A DNA stretch of 64,000 nt from Posidonia oceanica. Lineage: Eukaryota; Streptophyta; Magnoliopsida; Alismatales; Posidoniaceae. The notes under the pieces were generated by a model, which was given only the letters and a program-made list of their open reading frames with translations, did not search any database and had not been told where the DNA came from. The first letter of the stretch is position 1; the number at the start of each line of letters is the position of its first letter. The DNA lies in contig JAZBRS010000014.1 in the NCBI GenBank assembly GCA_037176725.1, positions 78,102,501 to 78,166,500 of the forward strand, in the 5' to 3' direction. Positions 24,401 through 37,589 of this stretch are shown piece by piece. Both the position numbers and the translations under genes were made by a program.

Positions 24401-24520
24401 GATTTCCTTAAGAGATCTGTTCCCCCCCAACAAATCTATGACTGAGGGGGATGAAGAATCTACCGAAGGAAACTTCACAAAAGAAATAGGGGTACCCAAG
24501 AGGAAAGAAGTATCCACCAC
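21415..24520 (-). pseudogene. LINE ORF1: zinc-knuckle and DUF4283-like RNA-binding protein, frameshifted
   Basis: Reading down from 24520: an unrecognised Ser-rich N-terminal part, then in 23791-23081 a double zinc knuckle (CFKCGLLGHKKTRY, then CFRCKSPDHAVPIC). A change of frame near 23090 leads to a DUF4283-like segment (about 22925-22540; MWIRLEGIPHHLWNVNLFHKIV). Another change leads to a Ser/Gly-rich tail, ending with FALFCGKIGINLHDKVEAKNFL near 21600-21500. The last frame stops at 21415 and overlaps the start of ORF2 by 17 bases. Such proteins bind LINE RNA. Several frameshifts and stops make it non-functional. The knuckle-before-DUF4283 order is as in many plant LINEs. Confidence 0.75.
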
Positions 24521-24809
24521 ACGCTGGGGTGGCTAAACCACCACCAACGGCCCCTCCTTACGATTACTGAGGTGAAGCCTCCAAAAGGGGAGAGACTTAC
24601 CCATCTCTGGTAAGGAAAGCAGCACAACCTACACCACAAAGGGAGAGCCAGCCAGAGCAAGAAAACCTCCCATCGAGGAGGCAGGAGAAGCGACACCCGT
24701 CGAGATGGCCAGAGCTCGCAGAAAAGAGCCATTGAAGGAAACTTGCGTTCAAAATTTTTTTTTTTGTTGTTGGAAGACTAGTGGGCCTTTCCCAATGTTA
24801 TCAATTATT

Positions 24810-25014
24810 TTTTATTAATGGCAAATTATGTCATTTGATAAAACAGATTGCTTTTGGAATAATTAACTTATATTTGAACTTTTCACCATGCAATAAAGTA
24901 GTGTGGAATAGCATAATTCCAGCTATTCTTGTTATTCTACCTTTACCAAAATATCAAACATCAAAAGGATATATATTTTTTCATTTTATCAAGAATTAAA
25001 ATCTTAAGAGAAGT
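24810..25014. other. Short intergenic gap
   Basis: AT-rich sequence between the LINE and the solo LTR; nothing recognised. Confidence 0.4.
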
Positions 25015-25536
25015 CACTTTGTAAAACCCTGTCCCTCAAGAGATAAAATTTTCTTTTATTCTCATATATCTTGTCACTATCAACAAATAATGCATATTGA
25101 TCGATAATCATTAATCCATTGACAAATCCAACAAAAATCTCCTAGACTTTTAATAAACTAAATTGACTAAAAACTTAAATACTAAAATTCTAAGAAACAA
25201 GTCTCATAATAATATCCTTAGAGTCTCATTCCATAATAAACAAAATATATAATTGTTTCAATTTACTAAAGACTAAGATGGCTCGACCTCAAAATAAAAT
25301 TCCTAGAACATCAACCAGTGTCACTATGCTACTGCCCCACTTGAGAAATTGAATAAATAACAAAAGAAATTTAATGAGTCAAAAGACTCAGTGAGTGGGT
25401 GCGTATCCCTCTACAGAGGATACACTAATCTTATATTCAAAATCTAAATAAATTGTTTTGAACTGAATGCCTTTACCATGAACCAAAATAATATTGATAA
25501 AACATACGATTTGCAACTACGAAGGAATTCAATATG

Positions 25537-27855
25537 TGTAGACACCCCAATTTGATTGCCGTTTGGCGGATTTCACTCGGGGATCAAGCTCAGAAACTTA
25601 AAACCCCACTTTCCATCAAAACCCCATCCAAACCCTAAAACTCAACCAAAATCCTAACATTTCTCACCCAACACAAACTAAGGTCCATTAGAAACAAACT
25701 TAGGCCCATTTAGAAGCCCAGTTGGGACAAGATGGTCCAGTCACCAGTCACACAGGCGACTGGGTTGTGTTGTCGCCACTTGCACAGGCGACTCAGTTTG
25801 TCGCCACTAACAGCGATGACTGTACTTGTCGCCTACGAGTGCGGCGACTCACCTGTTCAACTTTCTCCCGCGCAGACCGCCACCTCCCACGACCTGCAAC
25901 CGCGCCGTTCGCCCGTTGTCGTGCATGTCATGCCTATCAGAGTGCACGCCATGCCCTACCACCCACTCCCGTGCATGCCTTGTCCTGCCATCATCCTCCT
26001 CGGGCAGAGAGCTGAGCAAAACCACAACCCAACTCTTGGACTCTCGCCATGGAAGAAGAGCTCACTTCCTCACACCCACGGCCGGCCACTTCTCTTGCTT
26101 CTAGAGCAACCCCAGAGCCCAATGACACCTTCTAAGTGATCCCCAAGCTTCTTCAAATGCAGACATAAACTCCCCCAGGCCTCCCGAGCCTCCGAGCTCC
26201 ATTCGCGCCGTCGTCTTCCTCTACTTCGGCGAGCCACCTGAACTCCAGCAGCAACCTCTTCTCGCCCGTCCAACGCCGCATTCTCCTTCCTTGCACACCA
26301 GGAAGCAGCTCCAGACGTCCCCGAGTACGTTCCAACACTGCCGTGCAACCGCTGCTCCCCCCAGCACTGCCGCGACCTCCGCACCATCCAACTCCGGTGA
26401 GACACGTTCGTGCCCCCGCATAGGTACGAAATCACTCCCTTCCCCTCCTAGGACCTCCCTCTAGCTCTCTCGGCCTCCTCCGAGCACCTTGGTGGCGTCT
26501 CGTGGCTTGTCGACCTCCCAAAGGCCGGTGGACGCGGTCGTCACCGGCGAGAAGAGGAGCGAGGTGGTTAGAGTGATCCACTAGCTCGTTTTTAATTTTG
26601 AATGCATGCTTGCGTTCGTGGGAATGTCGTGAAGCTTCCTCGATTGCCACCAGTCTCTTTCGTGCCGCCGTTGGCATAGATTTTGGCATCAAAGTCTGAC
26701 CTTCGGACTGTTGCCGGTCGGAGTTTGGGCCGCCGCGAGATACGGCCTAGGTGGTCGTTTTGCTTGATGATTGTATGCATGTATTCGTGGATGAATGTTC
26801 TTTAATTTCATGCTATTAATTTCCTATCTTGTATGGCTACCAGTAGGAGGTTTGACTCCAAAGTTTGCCGTGCGGACTGCCTGAGCTACCGGCTAAGGCG
26901 CCGCTTGTAGCAGCGACTAGCTTGGCATTCCGAGCAGTCTCTGCGCCGACTTTGCTCCGGTGTATCTCCCTGTCCGGGCATCCATTTTACTTTCTGTTTA
27001 CATGGATTTGATCTCTATTATGCCCTCTGTGTTGCCATGCATTTGGTTTCTTATTTTGATTAGATTTGCTAGCTTTTCTGAGGCCATGAAGTTGCCTGTC
27101 TGGGAACATGCACAAGGTCCAGTCGCCACTCTGGTCGGCCACATGTGCCACCACCGCTCCGGCTGGGGACTGCCCTTGGCGCCACAGCAACCGGCGACTG
27201 AGCCTAATAGCTAGACAGTAGCCTTAATCCCTTGTTTACTGCTTTGTTTTAATTCCACTTAGCATATTTAGCCCTGTTTTGATTTCCTGATTGTTTTTCC
27301 ATTGCATCATGGCATCTTAGCCCTAATCATCCATGTTTAGCATGTTTTCCACTAAGCATAGCATGTTTTAAAATGGCATTTAGGCAAGCAAAGCATACAT
27401 TAGGCATGCATAGCATTATCGCCAACAGGTGTATAGTTAAAGGCAAGCATTTGCTGAAATTCCCGCATATGCGAGCGATTAGCCTTGAAAGACTGATTCG
27501 TCGGGCGTGTCGGGGGTGCCTAACACCTTCCTCGCGCGTAACAGGAGTCCTTACCCTTTTTTTGGCCTGTAATGACCATTATGCCCTTATCCTAGGCACG
27601 AGTCATTTTATTTTGCATAGCATTGCATCCACTTGCATGTTTTCTATGCATTTCCTCGGTTTTCCTCGTCTCCCAACTTAATAGACTAGGTGGTGACTCC
27701 GATTTTGCTTTATCCTTTATTTTCTCTTGTCGTTTTCGGTGTTATCGAGTCAAGTTTCCTTCCTTGGATCCACCTGCTCATAGTGACCTCTCGTCGGTCA
27801 GTGCACGCGAGCTTTGGCAGCGTGCATGGACGTGCCGACACTTGGGATTGCTACA
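25537..27855 (+). mobile_element. Complete solo LTR of Ogre/Tat-like family (2319 bp)
   Basis: It starts TGTAGACACCCC and ends GGGATTGCTACA, and is bordered by a perfect 5-bp duplication ATATG (25532-25536 and 27856-27860). It contains the GC-rich leader-like part, a splice-donor-like ATAG/GTACG (GT at 26424) and the conserved U5 block (27490-27700, with TGCCTAACACCTTCC). The duplication proves insertion into the Tekay-like LTR, followed by LTR-LTR recombination that removed the body. Confidence 0.93.
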
Positions 27856-29252
27856 ATATGTTAACCACAATAATCTTAAAAACCATCTTGATCTTGATAA
27901 TCCAGAAAGAAACACTTCTCTTGAGAACATCTAGTTCTTGTAAAACTCTTTGAATAAGCATAAGAGAAGAAATCCATGTCTCTATTTATGTATGTAAATG
28001 GGATTCTAAGAAAAACTCTTTAAAGAAACAACTGGTATTTTAAAAAATAAATTCTCGTCAACCACAAGGACAAATCTCAACTTCGTAGTTAATGTAAACT
28101 CTATCTTGATAACTCCTCATATAGTATTTCCCTAGAAGCCCGAAAGATATGCACATTGGGCATTTCAGTTCCACACCATAGTTGTTATTACCAAGATGAA
28201 ATTGGAGGTTCGGGCTCCTGGTCCCCTACTGTGGACCCTCAGGCATTCAAGCCAGTCTAATTTGGAGCAACTCGTTTTGAGATGCTAAGAATGAAACTCG
28301 AGTAACATGAGGATACTCATCAAAATCTTGAAATCTTTAAAGTCGAAAAGTATGACAAACTTACAAACTTCTTCGTAGAGATCAAATGTTTCAAAACAAA
28401 GCCTTCACTTGAAACCAGTTTTTTTCACACAGGCTTAAATAAAACTCAATTCCAAGTCTGATACAGATTTTTGTCATGCATTTGTTCATAATTCTTGAAA
28501 ATTCAATCATCATCTCCACAAATAAGAAAAAAACAGAATTTCTAAATGCATGTTCTAGAGTATCAGACCTCCTTGTTTGCTCCAAAGATATGGAATCTGC
28601 ATAAAGATCAAATATCTAAATAGACTATAAGGGCTGAAACACAACTATGTTTATATATATCTATATTCCCTTTTAACTTCAACCAACATTAGACTTTCAT
28701 AAGCAAAACTTTGTTTTCAGTTAAATCTTAGAATTTGCATGAACCTGAAATAGCAAAAGAGGGAAGACACAAGCCACATCTATTGCTATTACTTGAGCAA
28801 CAACTACACAAACACAATAATGTCACAATGTTTGCATAGATACAAATTATATTGCATAGAACTAAATCAGATAGAATTCACATGGTTTGCATAGATAATA
28901 TTTTTGCCATTCAAAACTTGCCATCCGAGAATTAAATCAGACCCTTTTTGACAGTTGTTAACTAAAATATCACCAATTACCTAGCAAAGTTTTTATCACC
29001 CCTAGGCACTCCCACGCCTTCACCCCTAAATTTTAACTAAAGAATCTAATAAAACTAAAACCCACTCACCAGAAAATGTGACTGGGTTACTCCACGAACG
29101 ATCAAGGATCTCCTCCTCCAATACATTGATTTCCTGTGTAAAGCATCATATACCCCAAATAAGAACTAAAGCCAAAACAAATACTTGACATGAGAAGAGT
29201 AAAACTAATCCCTAAATCTTAATCCACCATGATCATAGTGTTTGATCTAGGA

Positions 29253-29550
<298 letters not shown>

Positions 29551-29997
29551 TATATAAGGGCTTGGACCGACTTTGGAAAAATAAGGAAGAACAAAACGAC
29601 AAGGGAAAAAAAAGGGGTGGAAGGCTCACCAGCCGGGGTGACGACGAACCCGAGAATCCAGCGAAGGGAACAAGGGTGTCGGCCAACCACCACGTCGCTC
29701 CGGTCAATCTACGCTGCACCAATGCCCCTCACCCAGTTGCACGAATGGGGAGGAGAAGCGGACGGTGAGCATTGGCTTCTCTTCCTTCCTCTCCACTCAC
29801 TGCTACCCAAAAAAAAGGAGGTAAGGTGCTCGGGATGGAAGAAAAAAAAGAAGGAAGAAGAGAAAATGCGATGTCGAGTGTGGAAGAAAGGATTCAGGGT
29901 CTTAGTGTTGAATAATTAGGGAAATTATGCTTGGGCCTCTAAGTAAGTGCCTATAACTATAAAGCCCAATAAAAAAAATTTGGGGTGTTACACACTT

Positions 29998-30273
29998 GAT
30001 CCATCCATCTTCTTCTCCGTTTCCTCTCATCTTCTCATCTAGGGATAGACCCTTTTTCTCTCCGTAGCCATCTCATTCACCACAAGTTCCTCCTCTCTTC
30101 TACCTATTTCAACATCCGCCGCCACTTCAACACCCCATGGGAAGAAACAGCTACCTACACTTTTTTTTTTTAAGTTCTACACTTATTAAGATTCAAATTT
30201 GCAACTCCTCAAATGAAATAATAGTCACATATCAAACAAGTTATACTATATTCGACTTGGACATGTCACAAGC
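29998..30273. other. Short stretch between solo LTR and the nested stack
   Basis: Pyrimidine-rich sequence with an oligo(T) run at about 30160; nothing recognised. Confidence 0.35.
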
Positions 30274-31709
30274 TGTTGACACCCCAATATGATGCCCAGT
30301 CGGGGATTTCTTCCGGAAAAGCTTGCTCAGCTTGCGACATGACGAACCCCACCTTCTCACCCAATCCAAACCCTAGCCTTGACCTAGACCCCAGCCTAAG
30401 CCTTAACCTAAGCCAACCCCAAAATCCCATAAAAACACCCTAAAACCCACTCCAAGTCGTTGGACATTGGATATGCCTGCATCTTATGTAAGACGTAGGA
30501 AACCCAGTGTCTAATATTGCCCGCATCTTCGGGGCGTTAGAGGCTGCCTAGGGCTGCGTCTTATGTAAGATGTAGCTCAGGTACGCATCCTACATGCCAG
30601 GGACTGCAGAGCTTTGTCCTGAGCTCCCATGCCGGCCCACAACCTCGCCCATACCTCTGACACCCCCATGACCTCGCTCCCATACCTCCACACCCTACCA
30701 CGACCATCTCACCTTGCCCTGCAGCTTGACTTTTTGTGCAGGCTTGACCAAGCAAAACCAAGGAACCCAACACCCATTCCACAGTCGGCCAGCCATTCCA
30801 GCGAGAGAGCAGAGCATTCCTAGCACTCCAGAGTGATCCTCAGCCTCCCCTCATGCGAGAGAGAGCCCCTGAGCGTTCCCCAGCAACTAGGCCACCACTA
30901 CGCCCACACCAGTGCCGTCTGAGCTCACCGTCCACCAACTCCAGCTGACTCCGAGGCACACCTCCGGCCTGCACCACAGGTAATTCTCCCCTCCTCGAGC
31001 ATCCCTCACTCCTCCCTCATCCTCGTGAAGCTTCATAGCCAAGCTTCATGGGTCTCCAGCCTCTCTGATGGCCGGAGATGCCATGAACTCCGGTGGCAAG
31101 AGGGGGGAGGTGGGTGGAACAATCCACACGACCATTTAGCATGATTTTTGCATATTTATGATCGTTGATGCATACCCTTGCTTACTACATAGCTAGTTCT
31201 TAGTTTTGAACCGATTTGAATGCCCATTCATGATCTGAGGTGTCCTGTGGTGTTGAACGCTGGAGCTAGTGCATCTCATGTAGGGCGCTACCATTCCCAG
31301 CATCCAACGCCTCTGTCCCCTTTTAACATATTTTCTCTTACGTAGCATTTAATTATTTTCTGATCAGATTACATGGAGCATGCATTAACAGACACTCATT
31401 CATATCACGCTTTGGATCTAATGCCTTATTTCCTTTGAATCCATTTTAATCAAGTGTTTTCTGTTCAAATCTGGCTTATTTTGTTGGATGATGTGTATCG
31501 CTGTGTCCAATGTTAGACGCAGGGTTCATAGCATCTAACACTTCAGCTTGGTTGAGCCTACTTCTGATGCTTGTTTCCTTGATTCCTGTGTATATTGGCT
31601 TTTGCTTCGATCATCTAGCATGATTTGCATACCTACAGTTGCCACATTGCATTAAGATCAATGTTTATCAAAATATGCACGCATTCTTTAAAAAATTCGG
31701 TTTAATTTG
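30274..31709 (+). mobile_element. 5' part of an Ogre-like LTR, interrupted by the next insertion
   Basis: It begins TGTTGACACCCC. A CCTAAAACCC-rich region and a GC-rich leader-like part ending in CCACAG/GTAATT (GT at 30980) follow, then AT-rich U5-like sequence. It stops where another TGTAGACACCC begins at 31710. The expected LTR 3' half (U5 block, CTACA end) is not in this segment, so the rest should lie to the right of the window or be lost. Confidence 0.7.
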
Positions 31710-33036
31710 TGTAGACACCCAAATCTAGAAGTCAGGCGATGGCTGTTTGCTCTGGAAAGTGCACGTAGTCGAGGAGGCCCTCACCATTCCTTGAAACCCC
31801 AAACCTAGACCTAAACAAACCTAGACCCACCAAAACTCCACCAATCATACCCCAATACATCCAACACCACAAATACCACAAAACCATAGCCCCGGATGGT
31901 CCATGAACCAGAGAAACAGGCTTAGAAACTAGGGCAGTAAAACTTGCAGGATGAATCTCGCGTCGAGCTCTTGCGTGTTGCTCTCACGTTTTGTCCTGTG
32001 TCAGTGGCGAAAACTGACAGACTGACACTCACGTGGAGCTCTCACGTTTTGTCATGTGTTAGTGGCGAAATCAGGCGGTCCGGCCTCCTTGGGCCACCGA
32101 TCCTCGCCTTCCCATTGGCTCCCATAGATCTGGGAATGTGCCTCTGAGCTAGTGGCACATCAGACCCCATGTCTAAGCATCCAACTCCCTCCGATCTCCC
32201 CAGGAAATCCCAACCACCCGCCTCGATTTCAGTTGGCCACCAACGACTGGAATCCACTTTGCCGGCCTATAAAACAGTACTAGCTCTCGACCAACTCCTC
32301 CTCTTGGCTCCCCTGGACTTTTCTCGGCCTCCCTTGCATTCAGTGAGCTTCCTTGAGATTCCCCACGACTCTCCCAAGCATCCTTGAGCCCCGAGCACCT
32401 CAATCTCATGTCTAAGACTTGAGAAACCCAACTCCGGCCATCTCTTAGCCGTCGAGTCTCCCCGGTGTGAATCCTCGCCGCCCGAGTGTCCTCTAGAGCT
32501 CGTGAGCGAGTGAGCCCACTCCCCATTGCTCTAGAACCTCCATAGCTGCCCTGCAACCTCCGCCCTACTGCGCATTGGAAACGACGTTGTCGCTGGAGAA
32601 GACAACCCTGAAGTGCATTCTGCAGGCAATCCACTGCCTCTTTTTAGTGTAGAATCACTCCCTGTTGTTGTGTGTTTACTTCCCTAGCTGTATTTACATT
32701 CCTACATAGCTGCATTGCTTGTTTTTTATCTGTTTTGCCGCCTCTTGCGGAGGGCAGATGGCTCGCGCACGGCCTCTCGCCGTCGTGCATGTAGCCACCT
32801 TGCCCCGCTGCTTTGAGCCTCTAGGAATGTCCCTCGCAGACGCCTCTATCCTCCTCAATGCGCCTATGACCGACCGCGTGCTCCAAGTTGCCTCTATGGC
32901 CGGCGGAGTTGCACGATTGCCAGCGCAATACTGCCAAGGTGGGGGCGGCGATTTGAGCGATGCCATCGCACGTTCTCATCGGGTTCGGGTAGCCTGATGT
33001 GCCCTCGTGCTTTCCCGCTTGATTTCGCTGCATTTC
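31710..33036 (+). mobile_element. 5' part of a second Ogre-like LTR, interrupted
   Basis: It starts TGTAGACACCC, with the usual run of 'AAACCTAGACC' type sequence, then a GC-rich segment with TGCAG/GCAAT at 32621, the position where sister LTRs have CAG/GTAA. It is cut at 33037 by the minus-strand LTR of another element. The ORFs inside have no recognisable motif. Confidence 0.65.
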
Positions 33037-33879
33037 TGTAGCGATCCTGTGGATTTGCGATCCTCTGTGGACGCTGCCAGAGCTCGCGTGCATCGATCGA
33101 AAATCAGGTTCACTATTAGCTGGTGATCCGAGGAGGAAACTCGACTCAAAACACCGAAAGAAGGGGGGAAAACAAAGATAAAGCAAATACGAAGTCGCCA
33201 CCTAGTCTATTAAGTCGGGAGACAAGGAAAATCGAGGAAATACAAGAAAACATGCAGATGGATGCAATGTTGTGCAAAATGAATGACTCGTGCTAAGGAT
33301 AAGGGTAAAATGGTCATTACATGCCTAGAGAAAGGGTAAGGACTCCTGTCACGCGTAGGGAAGGTATTAGGCACCCCTGGCATGCCCAAAATCGGTCTTT
33401 CTTAGCTGTTCTCGCTTGCATTTATAGGATATCGGCGATGATTGCCTAACTGCACGTCCAAGGGACGAGGGATGCTATACCTATGCTAAGGGTGCTCAGA
33501 TGAATGCCTAAATGCCATGTATGCTGAAATAAAAATGCGTGAATACATGCTCTAAGTGTTGTGATGCGCGGAAAGAAAATAAACGTGCGATCTATGTGCT
33601 CAACTACGCTGTCAGCGTTCCGAATAGGGCGAGCCTTGATTCGTAAGAACTACTAGCAGTAAACATCACTGCGCTAATGCAAATGCAGGCGATAAAACAA
33701 AACACCGGTAAAACCACGTAATGCGAGTGTGCGACATGCAAAGGGGAAACAAAACAAGGTTGGAAAACCCTAATCTGTATGCACGAGAAAACAGGCTGTG
33801 GAAACAATGTATGTGATGCAAGTGGTAAGGTCCTAAGTGATATGCAATGATGCGAAGATGTAATGCATGCAAGAATGCA

Positions 33880-35190
33880 AAAGATGGGGACCTAAGTGCA
33901 AATGGAGTAGATGCAAGGGCTAAATGGTAATTAGAGTGAATGCAAGGGCTAAAATGCAATTAGAATGAATGTAGGGGCCTAGATGCGAATTAAAATAAAT
34001 ACAGGGGTCTAAATGCAAATTAAAATAAATGCAGGGACCTAATATGCAAGTAGAGTGAATGTAGGGGCCTTAATGCAAATTAAAATAAATCCAGGGGTTA
34101 ATATGCAATTGGAGTGAGTGTAAGGGCTAAAAATGCAATTAGAATAGATGTAGGGGCCTAAATGCAAATCAGAATAAATGTAGGGGCCTAAATGCAAATT
34201 AATGCAACACTACTGGAACAGCAATGTAGTGATTTAAATGCTTAATTAAATGATTAAATGCATGAAAGAGGATCTATGTGTGAACATGCAAATCTACAAG
34301 ATTTAAGAGTAATGCAAAATGATTCAAATGCATACTTAGGTGATAAAATGCATGAAGGAGGACCTATGTGCAATTATACATAGTTATTGGACCTGATTGT
34401 AAAATGGCTGCAAATGCAATGTGGTTGTAAAAACTATTTAAATGAAATGCAATGCATGAAGGACTTAATTGTAATAAAACTATACTACAGGATTAAATGC
34501 TAATGCCATGATATTCTAAAATATGAAATAAATGGAATGTAATGCAGAAATGGACCTAAATGCGATAAAAATATAATGTAGGACTTAACAGTAAGGAAAT
34601 AAAGATGCCATGTAAGCAACTATAGGACCTGTATGCAAAATAACTAAAATGCAGGACTTAAACATAATGTAATAAAGTTTTAAAAACTATTTAATTGAAA
34701 TGCATGAACTGTGGAGGACTGATATGTAAATAAAATAAATACAGGGGCTAAAATGCAATGTAACAAGGAAAACATGTGATTTAAAAGATTTTTAACAACT
34801 GAAGGTGGACTAAAGTGCAAATAAAACTAAATAGAGGGCTTAAATGCAATGTGATATGATAAAATGCAATTAAATGATTTCTATGTATCAATAGAGGACT
34901 TAAGTGTAAATAAAATAAATGGCTGGAGTTAAATGTAATGTAATAAGATAAAAACAAGCATTTAAATGATATTTATCAACTGCAGGACTTGAATGTAATA
35001 AAAATAAATTGTTGGACTGAAAATAAATGACATCAAACATTTTTTAAACTACAGTAGGACTGAAATGTAATAAAAATAAATAACAGAAGTTAAATGTAAT
35101 GCAATAAAGTTTAATTCAAATATTAAATAAAACTTAAACTACAGCTGGACCTAAATGTAATAAAAATAACTTAACAGAACTAAATGCAAT
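33880..35190 (-). repeat. Degenerate repeat of the LTR U5 region
   Basis: Variants of GGGCCTAAATGCAAATTA and GGACTTAAATGTAATA recur every few tens of bases. In reverse complement these are the same TTGCATTTAGGTCC motif that recurs in the other long LTRs (44690-46100 and 49790-50400). Confidence 0.6.
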
Positions 35191-36199
35191 GCAATGCAAA
35201 CTTACTAAGTTAAGAAAAAATAAAACGAAAACCTAACTAATGGGATTAAAAAAAACGGATGAATAGTGGCGGCCGCTGCTCGCCAGAGAAGACGCTCTGC
35301 ACCTGCGCTCCAGGGGGCGACGCGGCATGGGCAGAGCTCGGGGAGGTGCGGCGTGGTCCGGCGGAGGTGCGGTGAGGTCCCGCGGAGCAGCAAGCGGCAT
35401 GGCGCGCTGCGACGAGTTCTGTTGCATCGGCGACCGTTGCCAGGAAAGAAGGCAGCTCCGACGAGGTGGGAACGACGCCATAGAGCTCGAAATGCGCAAA
35501 AAAAGATATGGAGAGCAAGAGGGGAGTGAGGTGGAGCTGGTGGAAGAGCTTGTTACCTGTTGGAGCATGCGAAGGCGTCTAGCGACCTCAGGTGGCTTCT
35601 GTGGTGGTGCTACGAGGCGAAGGAGGCTCCAGAGGCAGCGGTGGCACATAGGAGGGATCAGGGCGAGCTTGTGGAGGCACAGAGGAGGTCTGGGAGGCGA
35701 CAGTGGTCCTTCTCCTCCCCTCTGCATGTGGGTGGCCGGAGTGGGTGCAAATGCGATAATTCTCTCTCCTCTCTCTGTCTGTGGCTCTCACCAGCGATGG
35801 CTCTTGCAGGTAGACTCGTGGGTGGCTCCTGGAGGTGGAGAGCGATGGACGAAGGTTGTGGGAACAAAGGAGAGGGGCAGGCAGGAGATCGTGCGGTGCA
35901 GTTAGGTTTAGAGGAGGATTATCGTTTTCTCTCTCCTCCGTTATCCTCTCCTCTCGCCGGTGAAGGCTCTTGCAGGTGGGCTCGTGGGTGGCTCCTAGAG
36001 GTGGAGAACGATGGAGGAAGGCAAGGGAGAGGAGCTGGCTAGAGGAGGAAGGTGGTCGGCTGTTAGGTTTAGGTTTTTCTTCCTCTCTCTCTCTTCCGTT
36101 TCTTCTCTTCTTGTTTCCTCTTAGGTTCCTCCTGTTCTTTTTTAGGTGGCTGCTGCTATATATACCTATGGGGAGGTGATGAAGGCCAATACATGAGGG

Positions 36200-36900
36200 T
36201 GAGATGGAGGCAATGGGATTAGGGTTTAGGTTTCCAAATGGGGATGGGATTAGGGTTTTAGGTTTCTTTGGTTTTTTTTGAATGGCACTAGGGTTTGGGT
36301 GAATGCATGGGTTTAGGTTTTGGTTTTTTAGTGGAATTAGGGTTTTGGGTTTGAATGCATGGGTTTAGGTCTTTTTTGGTTTTTTTCTTGAATGGCATTT
36401 GGGTCTTTTTGGTTTGAATGCATGGGTTTAGGTTTTGGTTTTTTAGTGGAATTAGGGTTTTGGGTTTGATGGTTTGTGTTTTAGGGTTTTGGGGTGTTGG
36501 GTTTAGGGTTTTAGGGTTTTGGGTGTTGGACTTTTTTTCCTTTTTTTTTACCCTAACCTACTATAGCTTAACAGATTTTTTCTTCAAGGCAAGCCCACAG
36601 GTCACAGATTCAAAACCTGTGGGCGGTAGGAAGGGAAATTAATCCCAATGCAAGAAAGAGTGGAAAATCGACTCCATGTGTGGTGGGCGGGTTTCGAACC
36701 CACGGCTTCAGGAGGTAGTGGAGGTGACCCAACCACTACGATAAGCATTGTTGGTTTTTAGGTGTTGGGCTTAGGGTTTAGGGTTTAGGGTTTTAGGGTT
36801 TTGGGTGTTGGGTTTTGGGTTTAGAGTTTAGGGTTTAGGGTTTAGGGTTTAGGATTTTGGGTGTCGGGTTTTAGGTTTTGGGATTTGGGATGGTTGTGGT
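36200..36900 (-). repeat. Telomere-like TTTAGGG-rich block in LTR
   Basis: Repeated GGGTTTAGGG, GGGTTTTAGGG and GGGTTTTGGG units, densest at 36775-36860, interrupted by the SINE at 36531-36757. They correspond in position to the CCCTAAA block at 1225-1440 of the left LTR. Confidence 0.6.
36531..36757 (-). mobile_element. tRNA-derived SINE (about 225 bp)
   Basis: On the minus strand, a pol III promoter-like pair is present: an A-box-like TATCGTAGTGGT (about 36743-36732) and a perfect B box GGTTCGAAACC (about 36700-36690), 43 bp apart as in a tRNA. About 150 bp further on the unit ends in an A-rich tail (A9, GG, A7, at 36549-36532). It interrupts the telomere-like block of the LTR. A short repeat TGTTGG near both sides could be part of a target duplication, but I cannot fix it. 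Confidence 0.6.
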
Positions 36901-36947
36901 TTGGGGTTTGAGTCCACCAGAGAAGAGCCATTAATGTAGGAGTCAAA

Positions 36948-37030
36948 ATGGGGTGTCTACAGATGCCCCTCCCTGAGCGAGGTCGAGCAAACTAAGGCTG
37001 CTGCTCAGGGTTGACAAGGCACCCCACCTG
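36948..37030 (-). other. Stem-loop bracketing polypurine tract, minus-strand element
   Basis: The inner arms CCCTGAGC (36971-36978) and GCTCAGGG (37003-37010) pair perfectly. The outer arms ATGGGGTGTC (36948-36957) and GGCACCCCAC (37018-37027) pair with two imperfect positions. The purine tract (reverse complement GATGCCCCTCCC, 36962-36973) lies inside. Same arrangement as at 59511-59594 and 1084-1165. Confidence 0.6.
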
Positions 37031-37589
37031 ACGCTGGTGAAAGCCAAAGGTTGTTGTTGGCGTGAGTCACTTACTCAGCAGATGCGCCGAAAGTCGTGAC
37101 TCATTGCCGCGATGCAAATGCAAATGCAGATGCCAGTGCAAATGCTTACGCTAATGTGATGCTTACACTAACGCTCGTTGCGCCGTACTCCACTAGGGGA
37201 AAAGCAGGTGATGCATGCACGTGGTTGGGTGGAAAATGCAATGCAGCTCGCTGGACCGCACTTAAGGGAAAGCCGTACGATTAAAGTGCACTGGGCCAAA
37301 TTAGCTTCAGCGCAGGGCTGCCGTTCGCTGGGAACTCCCGAGGCGAAGGTGATGCAAGTGTAACAAGATGCTGTGGGTGTGCATGCGGTGGCGGACGCGT
37401 AATGCCAAGGAAGCGATCTTGGGCCATGCACTACCGCAGGTGTCATCCAAAGCATGCTGGCTGCAAGGAAGCTACGATTGCTGAAGATACCATTTTAAAT
37501 AATGCGCGAACCAGGGGTTCGACTCCTGGGTATGCCGTGTCTGGGAAAGCGGAGTGTGGAGATTGGTGTAATGACTACAGGGAGTAGCA

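Larger units (their letters stand above)
17411..24799 (-). mobile_element. L1-type non-LTR retrotransposon (LINE), about 7.4 kb, inactive
   Basis: On the minus strand the element has a 5' leader (24799-24521), ORF1 (24520-21415), ORF2 with endonuclease, reverse transcriptase and zinc-knuckle-type C-terminus (21431-17673), and a 3' region ending in a (TAA)n-like tail (plus strand (ATT)n at 17407-17425). ATCAATTATT occurs at 17401-17410 and again at 24800-24809, which would be a 10-bp target duplication with the tail abutting the left copy. Because the motif is AT-rich, the exact ends are tentative. Confidence 0.85.
33037..36961 (-). mobile_element. 3' LTR of a minus-strand Ogre-like element (3925 bp)
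   Basis: On the minus strand it begins TGTAGACACCCCATTTTGAC at 36961, right after the purine tract, and ends GGATCGCTACA at 33037. Along the way it has the telomere-like block (36900-36200), an inserted SINE, a CCAACAG/GTAACA donor-like site (boundary 35556/35557), a degenerate repeat region (35190-33880) and the conserved U5 block (33410-33190, containing GGTGCCTAATACCTTCCC). This complete LTR has no matching 5' LTR in the window. Confidence 0.85.

Noticed and set aside
25722..26780. Overlapping ORFs of 60-135 residues on both strands in the solo LTR
   Set aside because: GC-rich LTR segment; no family motif, and the LTR boundaries with target duplication explain the stretch.
36765..36900. 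Chromosome-end telomere
   Set aside because: Short, degenerate and inside an LTR with transposon sequence on both sides.
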